Assembly: GCA_947034885.2 (NCBI GenBank)
Contig: OX344755.2
Coordinates: 24,807,052-24,871,051 of the forward strand
Direction: 5' to 3'
Origin: Thuidium tamariscinum
Lineage: Eukaryota; Streptophyta; Bryopsida; Hypnales; Thuidiaceae
DNA: 64,000 bases
This document shows, piece after piece, positions 24,640-38,016 of the stretch (within the stretch, counting starts at the first letter, position 1; every line of letters starts with the position of its first letter). The position numbers were made by a program, and so were the translations under genes. Under the pieces are notes generated by a model, which saw only the letters and a program-made list of their open reading frames with translations, did not search any database and had not been told where the DNA came from.

Positions 24640-27256
24640 TAAATTAAGTTACTTATCTTAAGTTCTGAGTGGAACTGTCGGGTAATTTTTTTTTTTTTTT
24701 TTTATACTAATGAAACGGAATTCCATTGCAAACCTGTCGTGATAGCTTGGGAGGTGGGAGTTGGGACTGACTGTTAGGTTCTTTATTGAATTGCCTTTTT
24801 GACTTTCTATCTTTCTAAGAAGTGAATCTCACAGCACAGTACAAGAAGTTACGTGATCCTACTTCCTTGTCTCATGTGTCAGACACTTTTGTTTTTACTT
24901 TTGAGCATATTCAAAATTCAAGGAGTGATCTGAATCTGTGGGAATCATGTTCACCCTAAACCCTTAACCCCTAAATGCACAAGGCACGCAAATGTGGTGT
25001 CCAAGAAACTTTGAAGTTAAATAAAATCTTACCAAATTTCTATTTGTAGTAGTTCATATTTTTGGAAGATTCTTTTTGAAGTCTAGTTTTAGCATCAATA
25101 ATCTGATCTGAGAAATGAATGATAGTGATTTTTCTACGCAAGATTTAGTGCACGGGTACCCCTTGTAATCTTGACATTCCATAGTGTTAAGAACTCCTGG
25201 AAATGAGCCTCAAATACATTAGATCTTAGAGAAAAAATCACACTAAAAATCCATCTTAAAAAATTGTTGAAAAGATCTTAAGAAGCCATAAAATGATTGG
25301 GGTTATGCTTGTTAGGCCCTTCAATCTCATGTTTTTTTGGTGACCAACTTTTTAGATCTGACATGCAAAAAGAGAGCTCAAAGATTTTCATAGTTTTTAC
25401 ACCCTCATGATCAAACATTATAATCTTTCAATCCATAAGTGATATTGTTGTATTTTCTTTTCCTATGTCATCTCTAACATGTCTATTTTGAATTTATATG
25501 GTTACAATTCAAAAAAAATTGATTCAACCTATCAAAATGTTGGATTTTTAATTTATTCAGTTTAGAGCAAATTCCAAGAAGCTCAAAACAGGGCCTAGAC
25601 ATTTAGGGTTAAACAATGGACCGGTCATTGGGAGAAAGGGACTATAACTATAGTGCTGGCTCAAAATAGACCCACTTCTTAGAACCGCCCCTATAAAATG
25701 TAGTTAAATTGATATTGTTCAAATTTTGTTAAATGGATCTGTAATGCAATGTGAATATTTATTTGATGACAGCAGAGTAGATTTGAATGTCACAGGGGTC
25801 CATTAACAAATCACTAACGGATAGAATAAAAAGCTTAGGAGATTGGTTTTCAGATGTTTGCAACATGTATAAAAAAAATTTTAAAAACAAATAAACTAAT
25901 GGGGCGTGGACTTCCTCACCTTGTCATTTTTTAATTTATGCATGACTTGTTAGCGCACTATTTAGGGTTCGTTTTTGTTTTAGCAGGGGGGCGCATTTTA
26001 AAACCTTGAGAAACACTTCCCACATGTCATATTGTTACTTTTCAATAAAGGCCTTATCTATTTTCCAATTCTGTCTGTACTCTTTCTGCATGGCCTACGA
26101 TCACAAATAGGTGGCTATGCCAAGTTTCTTTAAAAATTCATTACTAATTCTCACCTACTTCGAAAATTACAAAACCAGTGGTGTCCGATTTTGCTACAGC
26201 TACTCTTCTCTTGAAAATTTATCATAAATTCTTTTTGTAATCTCAGACCCCTCAAAAACTCCGAGCGGGCCTTAAAAGGGTGCTTTTCAAGCCGGATACC
26301 TTATGGGTTGTCACAACACTTCCGAGGTTGGCACAATTCCCTAAGAATATCAACGTGTTTGGTTATCATTAGGGATTGTCACAACACTTCGAAAGTCCTC
26401 AAAATTCCATGAGAATGAGTATGTGGTGCACCGGGAGCAAAAGGCGGACATGAAGTTCTTAGAGAAAAGGGAATGCCATTTTTTCTCCTATGTGGGTGAA
26501 TAAACGGCATTTTTGAAAAAAATTCTCATAGAATTTTTTGAAGTCATCGGCCTAGTGCAAGTATTGGAGCGCCCATCCAACTTTGCAAGTCAAAAATTCC
26601 CACAGAATTGCTGCAAACAGCAAAAAAAGGGTGTCATAGCTCCTTGACGCGGAATGGCTCACGACTGACTCCACTTTTGCCTAGCTGATTTTTGGTCGCA
26701 TCTATAGTAGTGCAATGAGCCATTTGCCCCCACCCACCCCTGCTTTTATCCTAGGAAAAATGTTGGAACATTTTATTTACTATGCAAATTAAAATTTGCA
26801 AATTCTAAATTCATATTTGCAATCAAAGACCCCAAATTAGTCTAGGGAGGTCTTTACATCCGCATTCACACGGCACAAACTAGGGGGCTTTTTTTTACTT
26901 TCACCCTTACTTGGAGCTCCGCAAATGATTGGTTGCACTACTTTAGACAAAACCTTGATTTCTCCAACTTTACAAAAATCCAATCCTTGGAAGAGCCATG
27001 ACTACCCCTATAAGGGGTTGTTAGAGCTCCTCTAAGAAACAAATTTTTGTGAAGTGGGAAAAATTGATGAGAGAAAAGTGGAGCCAATGGTAACTTGTTG
27101 TACATGAATGAGGTGTGACCCCCCTTTTGCTAGACTAAGTGTACACAATCAAAAGTCAAGAATTAGTTTACCTTTGCGTAAAATTTGGGCCCAATCAAAT
27201 TTAGCACATAAATCTTACTACATGAGTGACTCATACAACAAAGTAGAAGTGTGAAA
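24640..27256. other. AT-rich intergenic stretch, no gene seen
   Basis: Composition drops back to AT-rich at about 24640, with a T-run near 24690. Telomere-like ACCCTAAACCC occurs at 24954. No coding sequence or complete element was recognised. Confidence 0.5.
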
Positions 27257-27263
27257 CAGGGCT

Positions 27264-27900
27264 GTGCGGACGTCCGGGCGTCCGCGTCTGCGTCCGGCAC
27301 CCCGCGGACGTTCTGTGACATTTAAATTTCCTTATTTAGTGTGCCCGGTAAAATACAGAGGCGGACGGCCGCCCCGGCAGCCGGCGTCGGAGGTCCCGTC
27401 AGACCGCCCGTCCGCCCCAACCGTCGGCGTCGGAGGTCCCGTTCGACCTCCTGTCCGACCGCCCGTCCGCCCCAACCGTCGGCGTCGGAGGTCCCGTTCG
27501 ACCTCCCGTCCGACCGCCCGTCCGCCCCAACCGTCGGCGTCGGAGGTCCCGTCCGACCTCCCGTCCGACCCGACCGCGGCGTCGGAGGTCCTGTCCGACC
27601 TCCCGTCCGACCCAACCGCGGTGTCGGAGGTCCCGTCCGACCTCCCGTCCGACCCAACCGCGGTGTCGGAGGTCCCGTCCGACCGCCCGTCCGCCCCGAC
27701 CGCCGGCGTCGGAGGTCCCGTCCGACCTCCCATCCGCCCCGACTGCGGCGTCGGAGGTCCCATCCGACCGCCTGTCCGCCCTGACCGCCGGTGTTGGAGG
27801 TCCCATCCGTTGCACCCGTCTCAGCGTCCGCCACGAAAGCGATCCCGTCCGCTTCGACCGACCGCGTCCACCACGCGTCCGTGATGGCGTCCGCATCGAC
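27264..27900. repeat. GC-rich array with 55-bp and 42-bp periods
   Basis: Sub-terminal array of the hAT-like element. The word TCCGCCCCAA recurs at 27411, 27466 and 27521 (55-bp period), and GTCGGAGGTC then recurs at 27581, 27623 and 27665 (42-bp period). Units contain GGAGGTC and GACCTCC, so each can pair with its neighbour. It is open in several frames on both strands only because it lacks AT; the Arg/Pro-rich peptides are not genes. Confidence 0.8.
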
Positions 27901-28512
27901 CCTGATGAGAATGTCTGGAAAAAAAATTAAAACTTTTCACCGTATAAGGTAACTAGTCAAGTTAAGAGCTGAAATTAAATTTTGGGGAGCGGAAACGTCT
28001 TAAAATATTTTCCAGTAAATTGCCTTTGAAAGACAAGTGGAATTGACATCTAACCAAAATTGTTTTATAATTTTTGAAGTTTTGTGGAATTAGTTATGAA
28101 TTTTTGAAGTTGAAAGGGCATAGGGCTTTGAAAACGCCCACCCTTGCAATGTACACCCTTTGTACATTGTTGAAGGCTACAAAAAGCAACATGTACAAGT
28201 AGTGAAAGTAGGCGGTTTTAGGCGCATTGAACTTGCAATTGGTGGGGAAATTCATAATTAATTTTTGGAACAATGTACTTGATTACTTGAACAAGTTAAC
28301 AAGAAGATCAACAAGTTGGTTTTCTTCAAAAAAAATTAATGATGAAGATTTTGATTTTTGACATTCCTTTAAGGACAAGTATTTCGTATTTTGAAGTGCA
28401 TTTGGGGGATCCTTTTGGGATTAATGACATTTTTGAATCACGATTTGTCCATGTCATGATTTTAATTAAAAATGCCATGAATTTTTCGGGACCCCGCAAA
28501 AGGAATTTTGTC

Positions 28513-30270
28513 ATTTGTGACTAATGCCCTTTGGGGCATTAGTCACATTAGTCACAATTTAGTATATTTGCCACAACTTCTGTATGGGCAATTGAAATTT
28601 TCTAAATTTTTTTATACATGCTTGGGATGATGTAGGACACCTACTTGCAAATTTTCAAAAGCAAAGGACCTTTTTAAAATTCTGTGCAATTTTTTGATGG
28701 CTTTGACTTAGAACCCAAAAAGAAATAAAATTGGAGGTCATGTGTCCAACTTCGAATGTCAATATGCTTCATTAGGATGCATTGGAAGTATTCGGAGATT
28801 TTCAAAAAAAATTGAAATTGAGAAGGCTAGGAATTTAGGAGATATGCTCAATTGTGACTAATGTGACTAATGCTCTTTGGGGCATTAGTCACATTAGTCA
28901 CAATTTACTATATTAACCACAACTTTTGCATGGGCAACTAAACTATCTAAATCTCTTTATACATGCTTGGCATGATGAGGGACTCCTACTTGCAAATTTT
29001 CAAAAGCAAAGGACACTTTTAGAATTCTGTACAATTGTTTGATGGTTTTGACTTACAACCCAAAAAGAAATAAAATTGGAGGTCACTTGTCCAACTTCAA
29101 ATGTCAATATGCTTCATTAGGATGCATTGGAAGTATTTGGGGATTTTCAAGAAAAATTGAAATTGAGAAGGATAGGAATTTAGGAGATATGTTCAATTGT
29201 CGGACCTCTGGCGTCCGACAACAGGCCCGTCCGCCTCGGAAGTCATCGGCCGGACTTGGCGTTCGACAGCCCCGCTATGCATCCGCCCTTCCGATGTCCT
29301 CGTCCGCCTTGCCACCACCCAGCGTCCGCCCTGTCGACTTCGTCGTCCGCCCTGCCAAGTGCCGACCGCCCTACTGACTTCACCGTCCGCCCTTCCGACC
29401 GCCCAACGTCCGCCCTTTGGCTCTGCCCGTCCGCCCTAACGACCAAGTGGGCGTCCGACAAAGGCGTCCGCCCTGCCGAGTGCCGACCGCCCTACTGACT
29501 TTGCCGGCCGCCCTTTCGACCGCCCAGCATTCGCCCTTTGGCCCTGCGCGTCCGCCCTAACGACCGAGTGGGCGTCCGACAAAGGCGTCCGCCTTGCCGA
29601 CCGACTAACCTCTGCCGAAGACCGCTCAGATTTCAAGTCCAAACTCAACATTGGATTCCACAAGTGAAAACTTGACATTGGATTCCACAAGTCCAAACTC
29701 AACATTGGGTTCCTAGAAGTCATATTTAAAGCTTTAACCCTTAAAGGACCGTCAATATATTTTCACCAAAAGCACTCTAAAAGACCAAAACTGCCATTTC
29801 TAGTACAAGTACCAAAATTTTCGGAAAAAAACTTTTTTTGACATATCTGACCGTAGGATATTGTATTATATAGTATCAAAAACATGTAGTAAAAATTTCA
29901 AACATTTCCACCGAGTGGATTGCAAGATATAAGCATTCAAATTAACTAAAATCATTTTTTTGACTCTGTGAAAAGCAAGGCAGGTGCACTTCACAAGCTC
30001 ACATTTCTATGAAAAAATGACCTAAATGGTGGTGCTTCTTTGGATTTGTTTTCCTAGACAAGTTGGGCACATGCTTGAAAATTTTCAAATCATTTGGAAT
30101 AGTACAACATATAGGAAAAAAATAGTAAGTATGTAGTAGTAGAGAATGATTAAACATACTAAATTATTTATAGTTGAAATATGAAATTGAAAATTTCCAA
30201 TCCCAAATTCTCAATGGTCGAAAATTTGAAATGTTGTAATAATGTATCTACATCTTACGATTTTTTTTTT
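28513..30270. repeat. Left arm of ~1.8-2.1-kb inverted repeat
   Basis: Inverted copy of 32199-34255. The inner 0.6 kb (29640-30270) is nearly identical to its partner; both carry CCGTAGGATATTGTA and CTACATCTTACGA words. The outer part holds two ~346-bp units with GTGACTAATGC hairpins (28521, 28867) and a GTCCGCC array (29196-29620). Confidence 0.8.
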
Positions 30271-32198
30271 CTAGAAATCATAAATTAATCTCTTTTGAAA
30301 GAATTTGTAATTCTAGGAAATTATAATGATACCAATCTTAAATATTGGAAATTGTTAATATCAATAGTTGAAATTTAGCTGATCCAAATTGTTCCAAACA
30401 CAATAACACACCTCCCATGAGAAAGGAATATTCAAATTTGATGGAATTCCAATTGAAATTTGAAATCCTAGAGGATCATTCACTTTTGGTCTTTCAGGGG
30501 AAACATGTGATTTGTGCTAGTACCAGCGGGCTGAAATTCAAATTTGATCCTCGTTTTTACAAACTTCTTCAGAAGATAAAAAAGTTGATTAACTTTCATG
30601 GAATGTAATTTTTTTTCACAATTGATACCCAAGAGCAACAATTATGATCCAATGAACTCAAAATATTGAAAGTAAGGGACAGGGGGTTGAAAATAGCTAG
30701 AACAATCTCACCATTGAGATTATTGTGTTTCAATCCCATGTTAGAGTTATTAATGATTTAGTTTTTCTTTCAATCTTGGACTTACTTGTACTTAACTATT
30801 TTTTGAATAATGAAAATCAAGCCTATCTTTCTTGAAATTTTTGTCTTAGACTTTCAACTCAGTTCTAAGTTTTTCAAATTCCTTCAAAAATTTTAATTCA
30901 AGGTCCATACTCCATAGTTCCAAAAAATTCCATGAATGGTGGTCAAAGTCATCTGATATTTTTACCACATTATCCTAGATAAATAAAGTACAAGATCCTA
31001 CGGTTAGATCCCAAGAGAAGTAGTTTTTTGGTTTTCTTATAGTGAACGCAGCAAAAATGGTAGTTTTGAGTGGTTTGTAACAAAAAAATGGCCTTGGTCC
31101 TTTAGGGGTTAACAATATAGGGAGAGATTTATAACCATATTTTATTGCAAGACATTCTCAACTCTCAAATTGTAACTTGTAAGGGCCTAATATTTCAATT
31201 TCTAAACAAATTAGAAAAATGTATCACCATACTTTCTACAATTCTACGGTTGGAAGATGATGACATTCAAGATTGCATAAGAGGATGAGTCAAATTTGAA
31301 AATGATGCAATTATACTTGAAAAAAAATTTGAAAATGTGAAAAATTATAGAATCTTTCATTTGAATGTAAGTGAATCTGTGAATGTGAATACGAAGGAGT
31401 GTACTTCAAATAATTTTATCCCTTACTAGTTTGCATTTAGAAATATGTAAAGAATATATATTTTTTCTATTAAAGTAGGGTGTATACGTTTTTTTAATTA
31501 ATAATGTGTTGAATCCTTGGATCATTCATCAATTTACTTTCACTATTTATTATTTTATATGACACCCATAATGCAAAAATGATGAAGAAGCTTGGGTTTA
31601 GGGTTTAGAATTTAGGGTTTAGGATTTGGGCTTGTCTACACTCTACAGAAGTGGACGTCGATGCTATTCGGATAGGGTGTAGGGTTTAGGACTTACTTTC
31701 TTTAAATGTGCATAATGAAACTCAATTTCACACATACATTGAACATTGGATGCTTTTTCCAACACTTCCCATTTTAACCCTTAAAAGACCGCACTGTTTT
31801 TTTGGGATGTATAGAAATTTTGGGCAGGTACCTACGAGCGGGGACTTTTAGATTTGAGGCTGAAATTTGAATAGAATGTGGGGGCAAGGAAGATCTTTCA
31901 TATGCAACAAATTTTCATGACATTTGAAAATACAAGTCAAAAGTTATAGCCTAATATGTTATTTTTTTTCATAACTGGGCATTTCATGCAAATCAGAGAA
32001 AATCACTTTTTTCATAAACAAGAATTCCACAAATTGATTTTCTAGAATTTTGTATACGCGTGAAGTTTTGAATCATTCTATTTTGATGAATGAGTCAAAA
32101 GTTATGTGGATTTTTTGTTTTTGGTCAGTTTTGGATTTCCTACTCTAAAAATAAACTTCAAAATCCTTTATCTTACCAAATTTCCAATACTCTTGGAC
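30271..32198. other. AT-rich spacer of the inverted repeat
   Basis: This is the unique 1.9-kb centre of the hAT-like element. It contains another copy of the CCTACGG-type dispersed repeat (about 30985-31110, ending CCTTTAGGGGTTAA) and degenerate telomere-like GGGTTTAGGGTTTAG at about 31600-31700. A 63-codon frame at 30417 is not convincing. No gene is supported. Confidence 0.5.
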
Positions 32199-34255
32199 AA
32201 AAAAAATCGTAAGATGTAGATACATTATTACAACATTTCAAATTTTCGACCATTGAGAATTTGGGATTGGAAATTTTCAATTTCATATTTCAACTATAAA
32301 TAATTTAGTATGTTTAATCATTCTCTACTACTACATACTTACTATTTTTTTCCTATATGTTGTACTATTCCAAATGATTTGAAAATTTTCAAGCATGTGC
32401 CCAACTTGTCTAGGAAAACAAATCCAAAGAAGCACCACCATTTAGGTCATTTTTTCATAGAAATGTGAGCTTGTGAAGTGCACCTGCCTTGCTTTTCACA
32501 GAGTCAAAAAAATGATTTTAGTTAATTTGAATGCTTATATCTTGCAATCCACTCGGTGGAAATGTTTGAAATTTTTACTACATGTTTTTGATACTATATA
32601 ATACAATATCCTACGGTCAGATATGTCAAAAAAAAGTTTTTTCCAAAAATTTTGGTACTTGTACTAGAAATGGCAGTTTTGGTCTTTTAGAGTGCTTTTG
32701 GTGAAAATATATTGACGGTCCTTTAAGGGTTAAAGCTTTAAATATGACTTCTAGGAACCCAATGTTGAGTTTGGACTTGTGGAATCCAATGTCAAGTTTT
32801 CACTTGTGGAATCCAATGTTGAGTTTGGACTTGAAATCTGAGCGGTCTTCGGCAGAGGTTAGTCGGTCGGCAAGGCGGACGCCTTTGTCGGACGCCCACT
32901 CGGTCGTTAGGGCGGACGAGCAGGGCCAAAGGGCAGACGCCTTTGTCGGACGCCCACTTGGTCGTTAGGGCGGATGGGCAGGGCCAAAGGGCGGACGCTG
33001 GGCGGTCGGAAGGGCGGACGGCGAAGTCAGTAGGGCGGTCGGCACTTGGCAGGGCGGACGGCAAAGTCGACAGGGCGAACGCTGGGTGGTGGCAAGGCGG
33101 ACGAGGGCATTGGAAGGGCGGATGCATAGCGGGGCTGTCGAACGCCAAGTCCGGCCGACAACTTCCGAGGCGGACGGGCCTGTTGTCGGACGACCCGAGG
33201 CGGACGCCAGAGGTCCGACAATTGAACATATCTCCTAAATTCCTATCCTTCTCAATTTCAATTTTTCTTGAAAATCCCCAAATACTTCCAATGCATCCTA
33301 ATAAAGCATATTGACCTTCGAAGTTGGACAAGTGACCTCCAATTTTATTTCTTTTTGGGTTGTAAGTCAAAACCATCAAACAATTGTACAGAATTCTAAA
33401 AGTGTCCTTTGCTTTTGAAAATTTGCAAGTAGGTGTCCTACACCATGCCAAGCATGTATAAAAAAATTTAGGAAATTTTATTTGCCCATGCAAAAGTTGT
33501 GGCAAATATACTAAATTGTGACTAATGTGACTAATGCCCCAAAGAGCATTAGTCACATTAGTCACAATTGAACATATCTCCCAAATTCCTATCTTTCTCA
33601 ATTTCAATTTTTTTTGAAAATCTCCAAATACTTCTAATGCATCCTAATGAAGCATATTGACATTGGAAGTTGGACTAGTGACCTCCAATTATATTTCTTT
33701 TTGGGTTGTAAGTCAAAACCATCAAAAAATTGCACAGAATTCTAAAAGTGTCCTTTACTTTTGAAAATTTGCAAGTAGGAGTCCCTCATCATGCCAAGCA
33801 TGTATAAAGAGATTTAGATAGTTTTAGTTGCCCATGCAAAAGTTGTGGCTAATATAGTAAATTGTGACTAATGTGACTAATGCCCCAAAAGAGCATTAGT
33901 CACATTAGTCACAATTGAGCATATCTCCCAAATTCCTATCCTTCTCAATTTCAATTTTTCTTGAAAATCTCCGAATACTTCCAATGCATCCTAATGAAGC
34001 ATATTGACCTTCAAAGTTGGACAAGTGACCTCCAATTTTATTTCTTTTTGGGTTGTAAGTCAAAACCATCAAAAAATTGCATAGAATTTTAAAAGTGTCC
34101 TTTACTTTTGAAAATTTGCAAGTATGAGTCCCTCATCATGCCAAGCATGTATAAAAAAATTTAGAAATTTTTAGTTGCCCATACAAAAGTTGTGGCTAAT
34201 ATAGTAAATTGTGACTATTGTGACTAATGTTTCAAAAGGCATTAGTCACAATTGA
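32199..34255. repeat. Right arm of the inverted repeat
   Basis: Inverted partner of 28513-30270. It carries an inverted GGCGGACG array (32860-33215) and three ~346-bp hairpin units (centres about 33540, 33890, 34230), one more than the left arm. Each hairpin reads GTGACTAATGTGACTAATGC with its complement after a short loop. Confidence 0.8.
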
Positions 34256-34384
34256 ACATATCTCTCAAATTTGCTTAGGACGTTATAGGTACACAAACCT
34301 GAATCGCAATAAATATGTGATTGTTAAAGGACACTATGAGCCCCCCTAAGACCCAAGGTTGAGGGTTGAAAAATAAAAAGGGGT

Positions 34385-34700
34385 CCGTCTAAAGCTGTCC
34401 GCCGTCTGCCCATTCCGCCGCCCCGTCCGCCATCTCGTCCGCCGTCTTGTCCACCAACGCACCACCCGTCTGCCCATTCCGCCGTCCCGTCCGCCACTCG
34501 GTCCTCCCGTCCGCCGTGCCGTCCGCCAAATTCCCGCCGTCCGCCATAATACACACCGTCTACCCGCCGTCCGCGCAAATTCAATGGCCCCCCGACCATC
34601 CCGCTTCCCCGTACTCGACGTCCGACAGCCCGTCCACCGGGAAAAACGCCGTCCGCCACGCTAATTTGGCCGTCCGGATGTCCGGACGTCCGGATTTTGG
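34385..34700. repeat. GC-rich CCGTCCGCC array
   Basis: Right sub-terminal array of the hAT-like element, with degenerate CCGTCCGCC units. It ends in GTCCGGACGTCCGG, a self-complementary stretch that mirrors the left terminus. It gives open frames by composition only. Confidence 0.7.
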
Positions 34701-34747
34701 GCGTAATTTCCCAAAAGACGTAGAGTCCGCACAACCCTGGTTTGAAA

Positions 34748-37152
34748 CAAAGGGAGCGTGAGATAAAAGTTTCTTCAAGAAAGTTGGAAGCAAGTGTCGT
34801 TTCTTCACCTCCAGAGGAGAAAAAATAGCACTCAATATTCTCCGAGAATTTCAGCTCTGCCTTCCACTCATAGTCCTCCACCACACACCACACACCACGT
34901 GGACTTTCTCATAGAAAACAGAGTGCTTTGGAAGTGCTGTGACAACCCCTATTGGTTGTTTGTGGCAACCTAATTAACAAGTTCCTTGAGAAATTTGAGT
35001 GTCGTTTCTTCTCATGAGTAGATGAAGAAACGACACTTGTCACAGATTTCTTGAAGAATGTTTCATCCTCCACTCCTCTAGTTTCACCCTTCATAGATTT
35101 TACCTTTGATGTTGCTCGTTGATGTTGAAAGCTTTGATGGTTGGTGAGCTTGAGATTGTTCATCGTTCATCACAATTTCCTCACAGATAATTGATTCTTG
35201 GATTTTCATTCTCCATGCTCAATGCATTCAAAAGGAGTGTCATATGACTTCTGAGGATAATGGCTCTCCATTGGCCTCATGCTTTTCTCACGAACTTCTC
35301 ATTCTTTGAAAAATTTGCTTCTTGGAAGTGCTATGACAACCCCTATTAACAAAGACAACAACAAATATTGTTCTTGCTCAATGAACAATGTTAAAATAAT
35401 GCCATAGGCAGGTAGTACATGCTACCCTTGTAGAATTTGCAAAGAGGGTAGTATGGGCCTAATATTGTATTTCAGCTGACTTCTGTAAAAATATTGGACC
35501 CAAAAAAATGAATGCTTTGAATGCCGCTAGTTTATTCCTTCAAAGACAAAGCACAACTTGATGCTCACATTTCAAAAAATGAATGAATGAAAAATAAATT
35601 ATAATCATTCTCTAGACAATTTTTTTGTCATTCATTGGACTCTAGACGTCCATGTTGACATTCCAACAACGCTAGCGCTCGAGCATGGAGCGGTGAGCTT
35701 GTGAGCTGTGAGCATGTAGGTTGTGAGCGGTGAGCATGAAGCATGTTTTTTGAAAATATTTTAATTGAATTTTGTTTTGGATTGATTTTTTCCAAAAATA
35801 GAATAAAAGCTTTCTATTTATAGTAAATTCTTGTACCTATGACCGTGCCCCTATAATCGTGGATTTTCATAAAATCCTCTACCTTTTGGCAATTATTGTT
35901 TGGTACTATGCATTTGGAGTTTAGGAAATTTATTTCTAAAAAATGGCAAAGAATATGCCAACCACTTTAAATACAAAGACTTGTATCACATGACAATAGT
36001 AAATTGTATTTTTTTCACTACCTAAAATGAATATGGACAATTAAAAAAAATGAATGAATGAAGAAAAGGTCAAAAAATAGAAATACATGACAAAAACGAT
36101 GTCTTCAAAATTAGAATATATCATTTCAATTGCACTATATGTAAAAGAATATAGCATGAATGTAGTATACACCAAAAACTAGCCATTCCTACTTAGAAAC
36201 AATGATGATCTCCGCCTAAACTAGGAGTAGCTTCAACTCATTGAAGCTATAACTAGGTGATTGAATGAATTTGTCATCATGAATATCCATCTTGGAGAAG
36301 TACCTGTATAAATAATATAAGTGGTTACAGTTCACGTATTGCACTCTCGTTTCAATAGCGGATATCACCATATTGACAAAATTAGGGCATGTGCATGCAT
36401 GTAGGAAATATATTTATTGTCACTCAATATACGTTTTTATTTTACTCCACTCTAGTCTCCAACACCACTATTGCACCAAGTCCTAGAAGAGGTATAAGAG
36501 TTATTTCCAAAATTTGCCTTCTAATGTTCCCAACACTTTTCCATTTGTTTTATTGTTCTATAGTTGGAGCATTTGCAAGTCTTTTAATTGTTCCATTGTT
36601 CTTTACTATTAGATGTACATCTAGATTTGGTGGACATGATTGGTTGAAAAAGGCAAGCTCACAAATCTTAACCATCATAAAGACTTTATGTGGCGATAAT
36701 GTGGGTCAGTCTTGGAGGTAGAAACTTGCATGCTATAAGAGTAAGGTCTCTTCTTGATTGAAATTGCTCCCCATCACTATAGGCCAAACTTCAGGCAGCT
36801 CCAACTAATCAATGACCCACTCTTCTTTGTACCTTTCACACATCATTCAATGTCATCCCAAGACAACAAGAAATCCACCACAACCTCTTACTTAGTTCCA
36901 AACTCTTCTTTTCTACTACGATATATTGGAGCTTGAATTTCCTTTCTACCCTTTGCAATCCTTGAGGTACACTTGATGTTTGATGTCCATTGTTGAGCAA
37001 AGCATCTTGCATTTGATTTGTGTCTGATCCTTGCAATGTGCCACTTCCATGTGTTGCAATCACTTTTGCATGCTACCATCACATCGTAGAGGGGACTAAC
37101 TTCATTGCAATTTTGAGTGCCTTGCATTAAATCTTCTATAACCTTTGTAGAC
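34748..37152. other. AT-rich stretch left of the 18.5-kb transposon
   Basis: It contains a hairpin at about 34999-35037 (GTGTCGTTTCTTC against GAAGAAACGACAC). GTGAGC-rich repeats at 35656-35750 start CCAACAACGCTAG, like the nested element at 43882. A minus frame at 36888-37148 runs into the insertion site and may be a remnant of something disrupted by it, but no family is recognised. Confidence 0.4.
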
Positions 37153-37182
37153 GGGTGAATGCAAGAAACACTTGTACTATTT
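37153..37182 (+). repeat. Left terminal inverted repeat of the 18.5-kb transposon
   Basis: It pairs with 55637-55666. Sub-terminal CGTCACACC just inside resembles AGTGTGACG just inside the 745-bp element. Confidence 0.85.
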
Positions 37183-37739
37183 TTCGTCACACCAACAATT
37201 TGAAAGTAGTTTTGTACCATAAGTAATGCAAAAATGATCCAATGAACACGAAATTTCGAACGAGGGTTCACACAGACATTTAAAACTTAAGGAATTTTTT
37301 TCAATTTTATCAAAATTAGTTGTATGGGTCGAATTGAATTTCCAATAAATGTCACAAATGAAGTTTTACTAGTTTCTAGTACTATTGAGTACCCAAGCTG
37401 AAGTCATTGGAGCTGAAATTTATAGAGCTTGCTTGTGTAAGCAATATACACCTTCCCAGGAGAGGGATTTTAGAAATAATGCTTTGACTGAGTTCTTCAT
37501 GGCCCTAAAGTATGCTTCAATTACCTCAAATTATCCGACATTAAAAAATGAAAATTCAATTTTTGGATCGGCTTTCCTCCTCTCCTGTTTCTTAGCTACA
37601 ATGGCCATTTTTGTCCATAATTTTTTAGGTCCTTTTAGTAATTTCTAAAAATAAAAAACCATTACTATGTTTTTTCATGAATAATTACACACTGTGTCTC
37701 GAAGTAGTAGTGCGGGGTAGTGCAAAGCATTGCATAGTA

Positions 37740-37790
37740 CTAGTGGGGCCCACTAGAAAGAACAATTAGCAGACGTGGACTGTCCACGTC
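37740..37790. promoter_or_regulatory. Two adjacent palindromes upstream of the transposase gene
   Basis: CTAGTGGG-G-CCCACTAG (37740-37756) and GACGTGGAC-T-GTCCACGTC (37772-37790) are perfect dyads with one-base centres, spaced 15 bp apart. They lie about 230 bp before the transposase ATG. They may bind the transposase or a host bZIP factor (the second contains ACGTGG/CCACGT cores). Confidence 0.5.
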
Positions 37791-38016
37791 AGGCACTGCA
37801 GGAATACTACCGTCGCTTATTGAATGCCGTGATTATTCCAATACTGGGTCGATGCCGCCGCCAACGCCTTCCTCAATTTCGTTGTCAGGGTTTTCAAATT
37901 CTCTTCTGTCAACTTCTATGCTACAATTGTGTTCAGGCGCGTCGAAATGTGGTTGTTGCCTTTGTTGTTTTTTGTTGCGTTACTTAGAATTCTAAGAGGC
38001 AATATGACCGGTAATC

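Larger units (their letters stand above)
27257..34739. mobile_element. 7.48-kb hAT-like non-autonomous foldback element
   Basis: The left terminus reads CAGGGCTGTGCGGACGTCCG and the right terminus, reversed, reads CAGGGTTGTGCGGAC. The flanking 8-mers are GTGTGAAA (27249-27256) and GTTTGAAA (34740-34747), 7 of 8 identical. A CAGGG terminus and 8-bp duplication are hAT hallmarks. Both ends carry GC-rich GTCCGCC arrays (27264-27900 and 34385-34700). The core is a large inverted repeat (28513-30270 against 32199-34255) around a 1.9-kb AT-rich spacer. There is no transposase frame, so it depends on another element. Confidence 0.7.

Noticed and set aside
27264-27896. Arg/Pro/Gly-rich open frames on both strands
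   Set aside because: They are open in several frames of a GC-rich tandem array; composition, not coding.
29039-33607. Frames of 80-271 codons across the GTCCGCC arrays
   Set aside because: They run through inverted-repeat arrays and AT-rich flanks without any domain.
36389-37271. Frames of 110 and 127 codons left of the transposon
   Set aside because: No family, opposite strands and low-complexity parts; the second crosses the TIR.
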